A DNA stretch of 64,000 nt from Acinetobacter pullicarnis. GTDB lineage: Bacteria > Pseudomonadota > Gammaproteobacteria > Pseudomonadales > Moraxellaceae. The notes beneath the pieces were generated by a model. The model saw only the letters and a program-made list of their open reading frames with translations. It did not search any database and was not told the DNA's origin. The translations under genes were made by a program, and so were the position numbers. The stretch lies in the NCBI RefSeq assembly GCF_006352475.1, contig NZ_VCMZ01000001.1, positions 3,224,001 through 3,288,000 on the forward strand. The letters run 5' to 3'. How positions within the stretch are numbered: the stretch's first letter is position 1; every line of letters begins with the position of its first letter. Below are positions 51,791 through 64,000 of this stretch, piece after piece.

Positions 51791-52225
51791 ATGTCTGAAC
51801 CTGAATTAAATTTGAATCCTACTCGTCCTTATCTTGCACGTGCAATTTATGAGTGGATTTGCGACCACAATCTCACCCCCTACTTATTGGTCGATGCAAC
51901 ACGCCCGTATACCGATGTGCCAACACAATTTATTCAAGATGGTCAGATTGTTCTCAATGCCGCACCACATGCCGTGCATCGCTTTACCATGGGCAATGAT
52001 GCGATTAGTTTTTCGGCTCGATTCGGTGGGGTTTCGAGAGATATTTATATTCCAGTGGCTGCGCTGCTGGGTATCTATGCACGTGAAAATGGTCAAGGTT
52101 TATTCTTTGATCCAGAGGAATATACCAACCAACAAGACCCTCAAGCGCCTTTAGCAACAGATACAACCGAAACTTCAGAACAAGAAACAGTAAAGAAAAA
52201 ACCGACGTTAAGAATTTTAGATTAA
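51791..52225 (+). CDS. sspB: ClpXP specificity-enhancing factor SspB
   Basis: Adaptor delivering ssrA-tagged proteins to ClpXP. 144 residues: folded tag-binding domain (about 10-115, with RPYLARAIYEWICDH and RFGG), a flexible acidic linker, and a C-terminal LRILD that would be the ClpX-binding peptide (LRVVK-like in E. coli). Confidence 0.92.
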   Translation: MSEPELNLNPTRPYLARAIYEWICDHNLTPYLLVDATRPYTDVPTQFIQDGQIVLNAAPHAVHRFTMGNDAISFSARFGGVSRDIYIPVAALLGIYARENGQGLFFDPEEYTNQQDPQAPLATDTTETSEQETVKKKPTLRILD

Positions 52226-52242
52226 TCCAAGGAAACTCGAAA

Positions 52243-52899
52243 ATGGCCTTTGATCTTGTACATTATTTTGCTGAGCAGATTGAGATTCAAAAACCTCAAA
52301 TCTTGCAACAGCATGCCACCGAAAAACGCCAAGCCCACTTATTTGAAATTAATGTGCTGGTACTCGGTAAAATTATTAGTCTATGGCGTACAGAACCTGA
52401 TCAAATTTACCGTGAAATTCAATCACAAGATCAGCTTTATATTCAAGAAATTGCAAGACATTTGACCACTTCATTAAACAACGAATCTGAACTTAGTCGA
52501 ACTGAATTTGAGCAAAGTAGCAGTGAAGTTTTGGCTTTCCAGTTTCAAGAGCTCAAACAGCTTGATAATACTGGCAACTATGGCCAAAACGGTATGCGTG
52601 AATTGCTCTTGGGACAAATCGAGCACCTCTCTGGGCAAGCCAAAGATTGGGTTTGGTCGGTAAACAACCTAAATGAGCTGATTGGCTCTCAACCTATTGA
52701 AGAAGAAAGCTTATCATTAGACGACACCATGAAGGAGTTTAATCAAATGGTCCACAATCAAAATACCCATGCCGTTGCAGAGACTGAAGAAGTCGCGATA
52801 GTCCAGAACCCAACTTGGGCCAAAGTATTAGAGCCTGTTGTTGCACTGGTTGTACTTTGGGTACTGCTTGATGCTTTAATGAAGTATGTGTTTGTATAG
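52243..52899 (+). CDS. Tail-anchored protein of unknown function, third gene of the ssp operon
   Basis: 218 residues, 17 bp after sspB with AAGGAAAC upstream of the ATG, so very likely co-transcribed. Mostly helical and Gln/Glu/Leu-rich, without cysteine; an acidic stretch around 150-185, then a C-terminal membrane span (LEPVVALVVLWVLLDALMKY, about 196-215). No family recognised. Context suggests a link to protein quality control or stress, but that is inference only. Confidence 0.7.
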   Translation: MAFDLVHYFAEQIEIQKPQILQQHATEKRQAHLFEINVLVLGKIISLWRTEPDQIYREIQSQDQLYIQEIARHLTTSLNNESELSRTEFEQSSSEVLAFQFQELKQLDNTGNYGQNGMRELLLGQIEHLSGQAKDWVWSVNNLNELIGSQPIEEESLSLDDTMKEFNQMVHNQNTHAVAETEEVAIVQNPTWAKVLEPVVALVVLWVLLDALMKYVFV

Positions 52900-52938
52900 G
52901 TTTAGATAGATCACACCATCTGGACTTAGATAAAATTG

Positions 52939-52969
52939 AAATCAGTGCATTACAGCACTGATTTTTTTT
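52939..52969 (+). terminator. ssp operon terminator
   Basis: AAATCAGTGC/GCACTGATTT stem, 6-base loop, then T-run, 40 bp after the third gene. Confidence 0.9.
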
Positions 52970-53043
52970 ATGCATTAACTTAAGACCCAGCATACTCCCC
53001 TCCCAATACTCCGATTAATAAACACGCTCGCACACTGAACGCG

Positions 53044-53232
53044 ATGGTCACTTCTAAATTTTTATCTGGCATCCAATTCACCTATGATGAAATTTAGCTT
53101 AAATGGCACAATGGCCAACCTCTCTTTCTGGATCGTCAACAATCTGCTTTTAAATCCATGAAAAACGGTGTAATAAAGAATATTAATTACCTAGCAACTG
53201 TGATGAAAAAGGCCCTATCGCCTCATCAATGA
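53044..53232 (+). pseudogene. Possible remnant of a small gene with an amber stop
   Basis: Within the 380-bp gap before the GMC gene, one frame from ATG 53044 to TGA 53230 reads protein-like over 62 codons with a single TAG at 53095 (codon 18). The part after the stop, KWHNGQPLFLDRQQSAFKS and onward, looks like coding sequence. No family recognised. It could also be chance; the rest of the gap shows nothing. Confidence 0.25.
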
Positions 53233-53279
53233 TGCCCAAAACTTGAACACCCAATCATTCATATAAAAAGGAAAAAATA

Positions 53280-54869
53280 ATGCATGATGCTGACTATATT
53301 ATTATTGGGGGTGGATCTGCAGGTTGTGTACTGGCAAGTCGACTGACCGAATCCGCCCACATTTCTGTATTACTGCTCGAAGCTGGTGGAAATGGCGATC
53401 ATTGGGTCATTAACACTCCAGCAGCAGTGGTTTTAATGGTCCCCAATAAACTAAATAACTGGGCCTTTAAAACCACTCCACAAACCGGATTAAATGGACG
53501 TCAGGGTTATCAGCCGCGCGGCAAAACCCTTGGTGGGAGTTCTGCCATTAATGCCATGATCTACACCCGTGGTCATCAACAGGATTATAATGATTGGGCT
53601 GCGCTTGGAAATACAGGCTGGTCATATCAAGATGTGCTGCCCTATTTTATTAAGTCAGAACGTAACCATCATATTAACAATGAATGGCATGGTCAGGAGG
53701 GTCCATTGCATGTGAGTAATTTACAAAGTGACAATCCATTTCAGCAATATTTTATTGATGCAGCAAAACAAGTTGGCTATCCAATTAACCCAGATTTCAA
53801 TGCTGCAGAACAAGAGGGTGTGGGCATCTATCAGACCACTCAAGTCAATGGCGAACGCTGCAGCGCATTCCGTGCTTATTTAAAGCCACATTTAACCCGG
53901 CCCAATTTAAAAATTGAAAGTAAAGCCCATGTACAGCGGATTATTTTCGAGGGAAAAAAAGCCATTGGGGTCGAATATAAAAAAGGCAATCAAGTGTATC
54001 GCGTAAATGCCACGCGGGAAATCCTCCTCAGTGCAGGTGCATTACAATCCCCTCAGATTTTAATGCTATCAGGTGTTGGCGATGCGAGTGACTTAGAAAA
54101 ACATAATATTCCTGTCGTACATCACTTGGCTGGGGTCGGAAAAAATCTACAAGATCATCCCGATTTTATCTTTGGCTATAAATCTAAACATACTGCCCTA
54201 CTTGGCATTTCTCCAAGTGCAACGCTTAAGTTGATTAAAGATATTGCCCAATACCGTAAAAATCGGCATGGCCTGCTTAGCTCAAATTTTGCTGAGGGTG
54301 GCGCATTTCTAAAAACAGATCCTCAACTTGCAACACCGAACATCCAATTGCACTTCGTAATTGCACTGGTTGATAATCATGCCCGCAGTTTGCATACGGG
54401 TTATGGCTTCTCCTGTCATGTCTGCTTATTACGGCCTAAAAGTATCGGTTCCGTGACATTGCGCAACAATAATCCAGATAGTCCCCCTGTAATCGACCCT
54501 AATTTTTTAAATCATCCTGATGATATTGAAGAATTAGTCGAAGGCTATAAAATGACAGAACGCCTCATGCAAGCCCCTGCTTTATCTCAGTTCATCAGCA
54601 GAGATATGTTTACACCAGAGGTTCGTACTGATGATGATATCCGCCAAGCACTCAGACAGCGTGTCGATACGGTTTACCATCCCATTGGCACCTGTAAAAT
54701 GGGAATTGATTCAATGGCTGTGGTTGATCCAGAACTTAAAGTACATGGACTTCAAGGTATTCGCGTGATTGATGCCTCGATTATGCCAAACTTAATTGCT
54801 GGTAATACCAATGCCCCAACCATTATGATTGCTGAGAAAGCAGCAGATATGATCAAAGCAACATGGTAA
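53280..54869 (+). CDS. GMC-family FAD alcohol dehydrogenase
   Basis: 529 residues, membrane-associated or cytosolic flavoprotein oxidising alcohols (choline dehydrogenase/AlkJ-like). The FAD motif DYIIIGGGSAGCVLASRL is at 4-21; GGSSAINAMIYTRG is the GMC signature 1, GALQSPQILMLSGVG signature 2, and YHPIGTCKMG and AGNTNAPTIM supply the catalytic His and Asn. AAAGGA precedes the ATG. With the aldehyde dehydrogenase 60 bp downstream it could convert alcohols to acids, for example long-chain alkanols. Confidence 0.9.
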   Translation: MHDADYIIIGGGSAGCVLASRLTESAHISVLLLEAGGNGDHWVINTPAAVVLMVPNKLNNWAFKTTPQTGLNGRQGYQPRGKTLGGSSAINAMIYTRGHQQDYNDWAALGNTGWSYQDVLPYFIKSERNHHINNEWHGQEGPLHVSNLQSDNPFQQYFIDAAKQVGYPINPDFNAAEQEGVGIYQTTQVNGERCSAFRAYLKPHLTRPNLKIESKAHVQRIIFEGKKAIGVEYKKGNQVYRVNATREILLSAGALQSPQILMLSGVGDASDLEKHNIPVVHHLAGVGKNLQDHPDFIFGYKSKHTALLGISPSATLKLIKDIAQYRKNRHGLLSSNFAEGGAFLKTDPQLATPNIQLHFVIALVDNHARSLHTGYGFSCHVCLLRPKSIGSVTLRNNNPDSPPVIDPNFLNHPDDIEELVEGYKMTERLMQAPALSQFISRDMFTPEVRTDDDIRQALRQRVDTVYHPIGTCKMGIDSMAVVDPELKVHGLQGIRVIDASIMPNLIAGNTNAPTIMIAEKAADMIKATW

Positions 54870-54929
54870 TCACCCCTAGTACCTTATTATTTAGAAAAAA
54901 TAATTCAAAATACTGAAGAGCATTTCATC

Positions 54930-56360
54930 ATGAATCCACTTGATACCGACCCGAATGATGTCATCAATCAAATCAACCAGCTGTTTCAGGCGCAGGCCAG
55001 TACAGCACTGCAGTTACGTCAATCGACTGCTAAACAACGCATTGAAAAAATTAAACGTATAAAATCAGCTATCTTGGCGCATAAAGCAGAAATTATTCAG
55101 GCTGGATTTGATGATTTTTCTAAACCTGCAACTGAAGTCGAACTGACTGAAATTCTGCCAATTATTGCTGAAGCCAACGAGGCGATTCGTCACTTAAAAG
55201 GTTGGATGAAAAAACAACGGGTATGGCCATCACGCATGATGCTAGGCACACGTGGCTATATTCAGTTTGAACCCAAAGGTCGTAGCCTGATTATTTCTCC
55301 TTGGAATTATCCATTTAACCTCACTTTTGGCCCATTGATCTCTGCAATTGCCGCGGGGAACACTGCGATGATCAAGCCTTCAGAAATGACCCCCTGTGCC
55401 GCTGCGTTAATGGCAAAAATTATTGAGCAATGCTTTCATGAAGATGAGGTTGCTCTGTTCCAAGGTCAAGCTGATATCTCACAAGCCTTGCTGGCACTGC
55501 CCTTTGACCATATTTTCTTTACAGGTTCTCCCAATATTGGCAAAGTGGTGATGGCTGCGGCAGCCAAACACTTAAGCAGTGTGACCTTAGAACTTGGTGG
55601 CAAATCACCGACCATTATTGATGAAAGCGCAGACCTGACTTTAGCAGCACAAACCACGTTATGGGCCAAGTTCACCAACAATGGTCAAACCTGTATTGCA
55701 CCAGATCATATTTATGTACATCAAAATGTGAAGGCAGCATTTCTAGAAGAGTGTAAAAAGATTTTAGTTCGGACTTATGGTACTGAAGAAAATCAAATAA
55801 AGAGTCCTGATCTAGCCCGTATTTGTAATGCTCGGCATTTAGATCGATTAGAGTTTTTGCTGGATGATGCGATTCAGCGTGGTGCAACAGTTGTTACAGG
55901 TGGCCAGATTAAACCTGAGCTGCGTTATATTGCACCGACCTTATTGGATAATCTCCCAGATGATGCCGCGATTATGCAGGAAGAAATTTTCGGACCTTTA
56001 TTACCGATTATTAGTTTTAACTCAATCAATGAAGTGATTCAGCGGATTAATGCTGCGCCCAAACCTTTGGCACTGTATATCTGGGGACGTAATTCCACCA
56101 ATATCGATAAAGTCATGCAACAGACCAGTTCTGGTGGTGCTTGTATTAATCACTCTGTGGTGCAATTTTTACACGGCAACCTGCCCTTTGGCGGGGTAAA
56201 CAATTCGGGTCTTGGTAATTCACACGGTTATTATGGCTTTCTGGCTTTTTCTCACTCTAGAGCCGTGGTACGTAATAGCATCATGCTGGCGAAAATGTTT
56301 TTTCCACCGTATCGCAGCTTTACCCGTAAGCTAATTAACTTTTTTATGAAGATGGTTTAG
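54930..56360 (+). CDS. Class 3-type aldehyde dehydrogenase
   Basis: 476 residues; oxidises aldehydes to acids with NAD(P). Catalytic Glu221 in LELGGKSPTII and Cys255 in NNGQTCIAPDH, with SPWNYPFNLTFGPL cofactor motif. The C-terminal tail KMFFPPYRSFTRKLINFFMKM is hydrophobic-basic and resembles membrane-targeting tails of fatty-aldehyde dehydrogenases (ALDH3/AlkH type). Operon with the GMC gene. The last 32 bases are repeated downstream of the dehydrogenase gene at 1362-1393. Confidence 0.92.
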   Translation: MNPLDTDPNDVINQINQLFQAQASTALQLRQSTAKQRIEKIKRIKSAILAHKAEIIQAGFDDFSKPATEVELTEILPIIAEANEAIRHLKGWMKKQRVWPSRMMLGTRGYIQFEPKGRSLIISPWNYPFNLTFGPLISAIAAGNTAMIKPSEMTPCAAALMAKIIEQCFHEDEVALFQGQADISQALLALPFDHIFFTGSPNIGKVVMAAAAKHLSSVTLELGGKSPTIIDESADLTLAAQTTLWAKFTNNGQTCIAPDHIYVHQNVKAAFLEECKKILVRTYGTEENQIKSPDLARICNARHLDRLEFLLDDAIQRGATVVTGGQIKPELRYIAPTLLDNLPDDAAIMQEEIFGPLLPIISFNSINEVIQRINAAPKPLALYIWGRNSTNIDKVMQQTSSGGACINHSVVQFLHGNLPFGGVNNSGLGNSHGYYGFLAFSHSRAVVRNSIMLAKMFFPPYRSFTRKLINFFMKMV

Positions 56361-56370
56361 CCTCATGAAC

Positions 56371-56392
56371 GCCCCTTATTTAGGGGCTTTTT
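56371..56392 (+). terminator. Aldehyde dehydrogenase terminator
   Basis: GCCCCT/AGGGGC hairpin followed by TTTTT, 10 bp past the stop; same hairpin as at 1404-1425. Confidence 0.85.
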
Positions 56393-56437
56393 ATTGTATT
56401 CAATTTTCGTTTTTCTTTTCATTTTTCCCGCGCATAA

Positions 56438-56471
56438 AAAAACACCCCAGTCGTTGACTGGGGTGTTTTTA
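56438..56471 (-). terminator. rRNA operon B terminator
   Basis: Twelve-base stem hairpin with T-run on the minus strand, identical to the copy A terminator. Confidence 0.85.
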
Positions 56472-56480
56472 GGAATAATG

Positions 56481-56595
56481 AGCTGGCGATGACTTACTCT
56501 CACATGGGTAACCCCACACTACCATCAGCGCAAAGAGGTTTCACTTCTGAGTTCGGGAAGGGATCAGGTGGTTCACTCTTGCTATTGTCGCCAGC
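56481..56595 (-). rRNA. rrf: 5S ribosomal RNA, operon B
   Basis: Same sequence as the copy A 5S gene; ends pair as helix I. Confidence 0.95.
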
Positions 56596-56777
56596 ACAAC
56601 TGTTTATGGTGATTTCGGGTTTTACGTCGTATTCGACATCCGTACTATCTTAACCAAAAGAGTTATTAACAGAAGGGCTGATTGAGTTGAAATTTTTTGT
56701 TTATTTTAGCGGTTTGATTAACTAAATCAAGCGATTTGTCAAAGAATAGATTGCGCATACAACTGCTTGGGTGTTGT

Positions 56778-59669
<2,892 letters not shown>

Positions 59670-60034
59670 ATACAACCCCAAACAGTCGTAACCCCTACAA
59701 GGAGGGTTAGCAACATTACAGTTTGAAGTACTGTGTATTTAAACACTGTACAGCTTCAATCTATTTTCGTTTTCCAAAACGCTTGATTCAGTTAATTTCT
59801 TCGCTAGTACTCATCGTTCCTTTCGAAACAATGAGCTAAAACAATTAATTTCAACTCAAATTTGCCAATCTGTTAATGATTAACTACGCCTTCGTCAGGT
59901 CGTAGCAAACTGTGATAAATCACAGAACTTAATAAAATTGATCACCAAGATATGAAGAACAACTTTTACTAAATTCTATAATCTAACTTTGCAGTTAAAT
60001 TCTTTGTTTCTGATTCCAGAAACCTAACTTTATA
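59670..60034 (-). other. Spacer between tRNA-Ala and 23S, operon B
   Basis: 365 bp, AT-rich transcribed spacer as in copy A; no gene. Confidence 0.7.
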
Positions 60035-60110
60035 TGGTGGAGACTAACGGAGTCGAACCGTTGACCTCCTGCGTGCAAGGCAAGCGCTCTACCAACTAAG
60101 CTAAGTCCCC
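60035..60110 (-). tRNA. tRNA-Ala (anticodon TGC), operon B
   Basis: 76 nt, identical to the operon A gene. Confidence 0.97.
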
Positions 60111-60190
60111 AGATAATCTATTCGAGATACTCTATCTTTGCTTCTCATAAGTTCTAAAACATCGTTTTATCACCACACTTAAAAAGTGAA

Positions 60191-60267
<77 letters not shown>

Positions 60268-60363
60268 TGAGAAAACCTAAAGCAACGAATCGCTTTAAAT
60301 CTTTTGCAAGACACAGTTGAAGAACAACTTGTTGTGGATTCTTACCGATCGTCAATCTTTCGT

Positions 60364-61903
<1,540 letters not shown>

Positions 61904-62243
61904 AAAATCATTAGTAGCTTATGGCTACAAATCTTGGCTCATCAAATAACTGACAAATATTTCTCAAATAAACTTCGAGTAATTTCTACCAATCAATCAA
62001 TGATAATATTTGATCAATCAACCAGTAAAAATCCACACAAGTTGTTCTTCATAATCTCTTAATGATTTACTTACTGCTTCGTCAGCAGCAAGCTAGGTCG
62101 GCCATGTTACTCTCTTTATTTAGAAAGTCAACAAGTAATGTTATTTAATTTAAAGCCCTTATCTACAATCCAAACACCCTAACTTAAAGCTAAGTGCTTG
62201 TTATTCAACAAGTTCTTATTAACATCACCGCCGATGGATGTGC
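61904..62243 (-). other. rRNA operon B leader
   Basis: About 340 bp, same layout as operon A with a handful of substitutions; no gene. Confidence 0.6.
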
Positions 62244-62271
62244 ATTATAGGCGAAAAAAAATCGTGCGCAA
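62244..62271 (-). promoter_or_regulatory. rRNA operon B promoter
   Basis: TTGCGC (62266-62271), 16-bp spacer, TATAAT (62244-62249) on the minus strand. The unshared upstream sequence reads AGTTAAAATAATTGGAAATA, more AT-rich and UP-element-like than in copy A. Confidence 0.8.
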
Positions 62272-62403
62272 CCCCTATTTCCAATTATTTTAACTAATTT
62301 CAACTGCATGACTAATTAATATACAAAATAGGCAATATTAATGTCTTCCTAGTCTAAAAATGATAGTTTTCTGATTTTTTATTCAAAACAACCTATTTCT
62401 ACA

Positions 62404-63474
62404 TTACTTCTTTAATACCACTGGAAAAGGGTGCTCTAGCTTTTCGAGTAATTTTTCATGGCTATTGCGCTCCTGCCACTTCAATGGTCTACAGTCGATA
62501 TATTCACAATAGCCAGCACTCCCCTCTTCGAGGTATTCATTTATTTCAACTTGGTAATTAAAACTACCGGCATACCCCACACCAATACCAAATTTAAAAT
62601 CACCACGGCTTTGTGCATAAACCCGAATGTGCTGTGCCCCATTACTCCACTGCCATTCAAATTCTCGTGCGAGGTACATGGATTGGTGATTTGGTGTCGA
62701 TACTTTTGGATAAACTCGATGCACCATAAAATGCACACCAGTTTCAAAGCATTCTGTCTTGTTTTGAGTGAAATCTTTTAAAAATATTTTAGACTGCAAA
62801 ATTTGATTAAATTGATTGCGCAAATGAATGAGTTGTAATTGACGCTGGTCTTTTAAATCAATTATTTGATAGGTGTAAAAGCATAAAGGTAAATAAGGTA
62901 CATTAATTGCTCGGGTATATTCAAAGCTTCCCTGTTGATCAACATTAAAAACCTTGCCTTTATATTTGATCTGCCCCTTACAATGACAAAGTAGAGACCA
63001 GTGCTCATACAAACCCAGTTTTAATTTTAAGAAGCTTGATAATATTGGAAAGGTACTAATTTTTAAATCGACACTTAACTCAGAATCATCACGAGTTAAA
63101 TGAAATTCAGGCAGTTTCCCTGAAAGTCGGTTAGATTCACCAAATTGATAATAATCATCTTTTAAAATGCAGTCATGTCGCATTGAGTAATGCGTAAATT
63201 GAGCAACCATATGCGGACTGACGCTACACATCAATGTAGCTGTGTCTAAGGCAGAGGTTTTAATCGCGATCTGATTTCTAAAAATTGGAAGATTGGCCTG
63301 CCCCATCATCACTCTATAATTTAAATAATGTAATGGCGCAGGCAAATTAGTCATTATCAGAGATTGCTGAACAATTTTAAACCATGCATTGGGTGGGTGA
63401 TATGCCAATTGCAAAGGAAAAGGAATTTGCGTCAATACTTGTGGCGCTTCTAGAGAATGACGAGGCAACGACAT
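62404..63474 (-). CDS. Protein of unknown function
   Basis: 356 residues from the ATG at 63474, with AAGGAG at ideal spacing; a GTG lies one codon upstream. No signal peptide or membrane span. Rich in aromatic residues and beta-strand-like segments, with a C-terminal half containing YLAREFEWQWSNGAQHIRVY and GIGVGYAGSFNYQVE, which suggests a lipocalin-like or beta-sandwich fold. No family named with confidence. It follows pssA by 39 bp on the same strand, so the two may be co-transcribed, hinting at a lipid-related role. It ends 130 bp from the operon B promoter. Confidence 0.75.
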   Translation of the reverse strand: MSLPRHSLEAPQVLTQIPFPLQLAYHPPNAWFKIVQQSLIMTNLPAPLHYLNYRVMMGQANLPIFRNQIAIKTSALDTATLMCSVSPHMVAQFTHYSMRHDCILKDDYYQFGESNRLSGKLPEFHLTRDDSELSVDLKISTFPILSSFLKLKLGLYEHWSLLCHCKGQIKYKGKVFNVDQQGSFEYTRAINVPYLPLCFYTYQIIDLKDQRQLQLIHLRNQFNQILQSKIFLKDFTQNKTECFETGVHFMVHRVYPKVSTPNHQSMYLAREFEWQWSNGAQHIRVYAQSRGDFKFGIGVGYAGSFNYQVEINEYLEEGSAGYCEYIDCRPLKWQERNSHEKLLEKLEHPFPVVLKK

Positions 63475-63513
63475 CACAAACTCCTTATAACCTTTTTAGT
63501 TCATTTGATTTAA

Positions 63514-64000
63514 CTACTTGGTTTGACCCGCCTCACCAACATGACTTGTGTCATCTTTTTCATTACGCGCCAAAAATGTCGTGATAAAACCAGATATAGC
63601 ATATAAAATTGATACAACTAATATTCCCAACGGAATATCATAAAGAATGAGCGCAAAAACCAATACGATTGGAATCATCACCACAAACGGTACGCGTTTA
63701 CGATCAACTTGCTTAAACGAATAATATTTAATATTCGATACCATCAACAAGCCAACAATCACCATCACCGCAGCATATGTGATTTGAACAGCGCGTGAAC
63801 TTAAGTCAAATACCATTGGATAATCATAACTCACCCACACCAACGAAATGACCATAACGGCTGCGAGTGGGCTTGCGATCCCAATAAAATAACGCTTATC
63901 AACGACGCCAATTTGAACATTAAATCGCGCTAAACGAAACGCGGCACAAGCGGTATATACAAAGCTGCAGGCCAAACCAATTCGGCCTAAATCATGCAGC
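63514..64000 (-). CDS. pssA: CDP-diacylglycerol-serine O-phosphatidyltransferase PssA (5' end outside window)
   Basis: C-terminal 161 residues or so; the frame stays open to the window end. Membrane protein of the CDP-alcohol phosphatidyltransferase family making phosphatidylserine, the precursor of PE. YTACAAFRLARFNV, YFIGIASPLAAVMV and the following four or five hydrophobic segments match the PssA type. The catalytic DG-AR-G-D-D motif lies outside the window, so activity cannot be judged. Confidence 0.88.
   Translation of the reverse strand, partial: LHDLGRIGLACSFVYTACAAFRLARFNVQIGVVDKRYFIGIASPLAAVMVISLVWVSYDYPMVFDLSSRAVQITYAAVMVIVGLLMVSNIKYYSFKQVDRKRVPFVVMIPIVLVFALILYDIPLGILVVSILYAISGFITTFLARNEKDDTSHVGEAGQTK

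Overview
The window is chromosomal DNA of a low-GC gammaproteobacterium, almost certainly Acinetobacter (Moraxellaceae). I infer this from the rRNA sequences (including the 16S helix-6 sequence), the tRNA-Pro/Arg/His/Pro cluster, the AT-rich codon use, and the trpA-accD-folC-SPOR and sspA-sspB arrangements. The species cannot be fixed from the window alone. I see no prophage, insertion sequence or CRISPR array.

Layout. 1-1355: 3' part of a dihydrolipoyl dehydrogenase gene. 1362-7314: rRNA operon A on the minus strand (16S, tRNA-Ile, tRNA-Ala, 23S, 5S). 7763-10072: a yfiR-yfiN-yfiB-type cyclic-di-GMP signalling operon. 10693-11110: tRNA genes Pro, Arg, His, Pro with their own promoter and terminator. 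11252-17047: nadA, argJ, a small exported protein and secA, all minus. 17379-19565: 1-Cys peroxiredoxin, metallo-beta-lactamase-fold hydrolase and a tyrosine-phosphatase-like lipoprotein. 19630-24071: a tightly coupled minus-strand operon trpA-accD-folC-SPOR-GNAT. 24428-34262: NhaC-type antiporter, diiron hydrolase, DUF2804 protein, CoA-transferase, AraC regulator and a two-gene beta-oxidation operon. 34538-43939: small membrane proteins, GNAT and methyltransferase genes, HlyIII, an MHS transporter, a metallophosphoesterase, a phospholipase-D-type lipoprotein, a PlsC-type acyltransferase and an unlisted 44-residue small membrane protein. 43999-52899: hflX, lrgAB-like pair, apaH-rsmA-pdxA, rplM-rpsI, a Cys-rich secreted protein, and sspA-sspB with a third tail-anchored partner. 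53280-56360: GMC alcohol dehydrogenase and aldehyde dehydrogenase. 56329-62281: rRNA operon B. 62404-64000: an unrecognised protein and the 3' part of pssA.

The most striking structure is the pair of rRNA operons. They are direct repeats of about 5.95 kb, offset by exactly 54,967 bp, and nearly identical. The repeat extends past the operon into the last codons of the aldehyde dehydrogenase gene next to copy B. A 32-bp fragment of that gene's end is therefore stranded behind the unrelated dehydrogenase gene next to copy A. This is a scar of duplication or recombination, and the other end of the homology stops just upstream of the rRNA promoter -35 box, so the two operons have different upstream activating sequences.

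Other points of interest are the complete YfiRNB module with intact GGDEF, I-site and disulfide cysteines; a tail-anchored protein with an L7/L12-like motif; a secreted protein with an internal Cys repeat; two probable gene remnants; and a perfect 30-bp palindrome upstream of argJ. I did not find a convincing wholly new multi-gene system.
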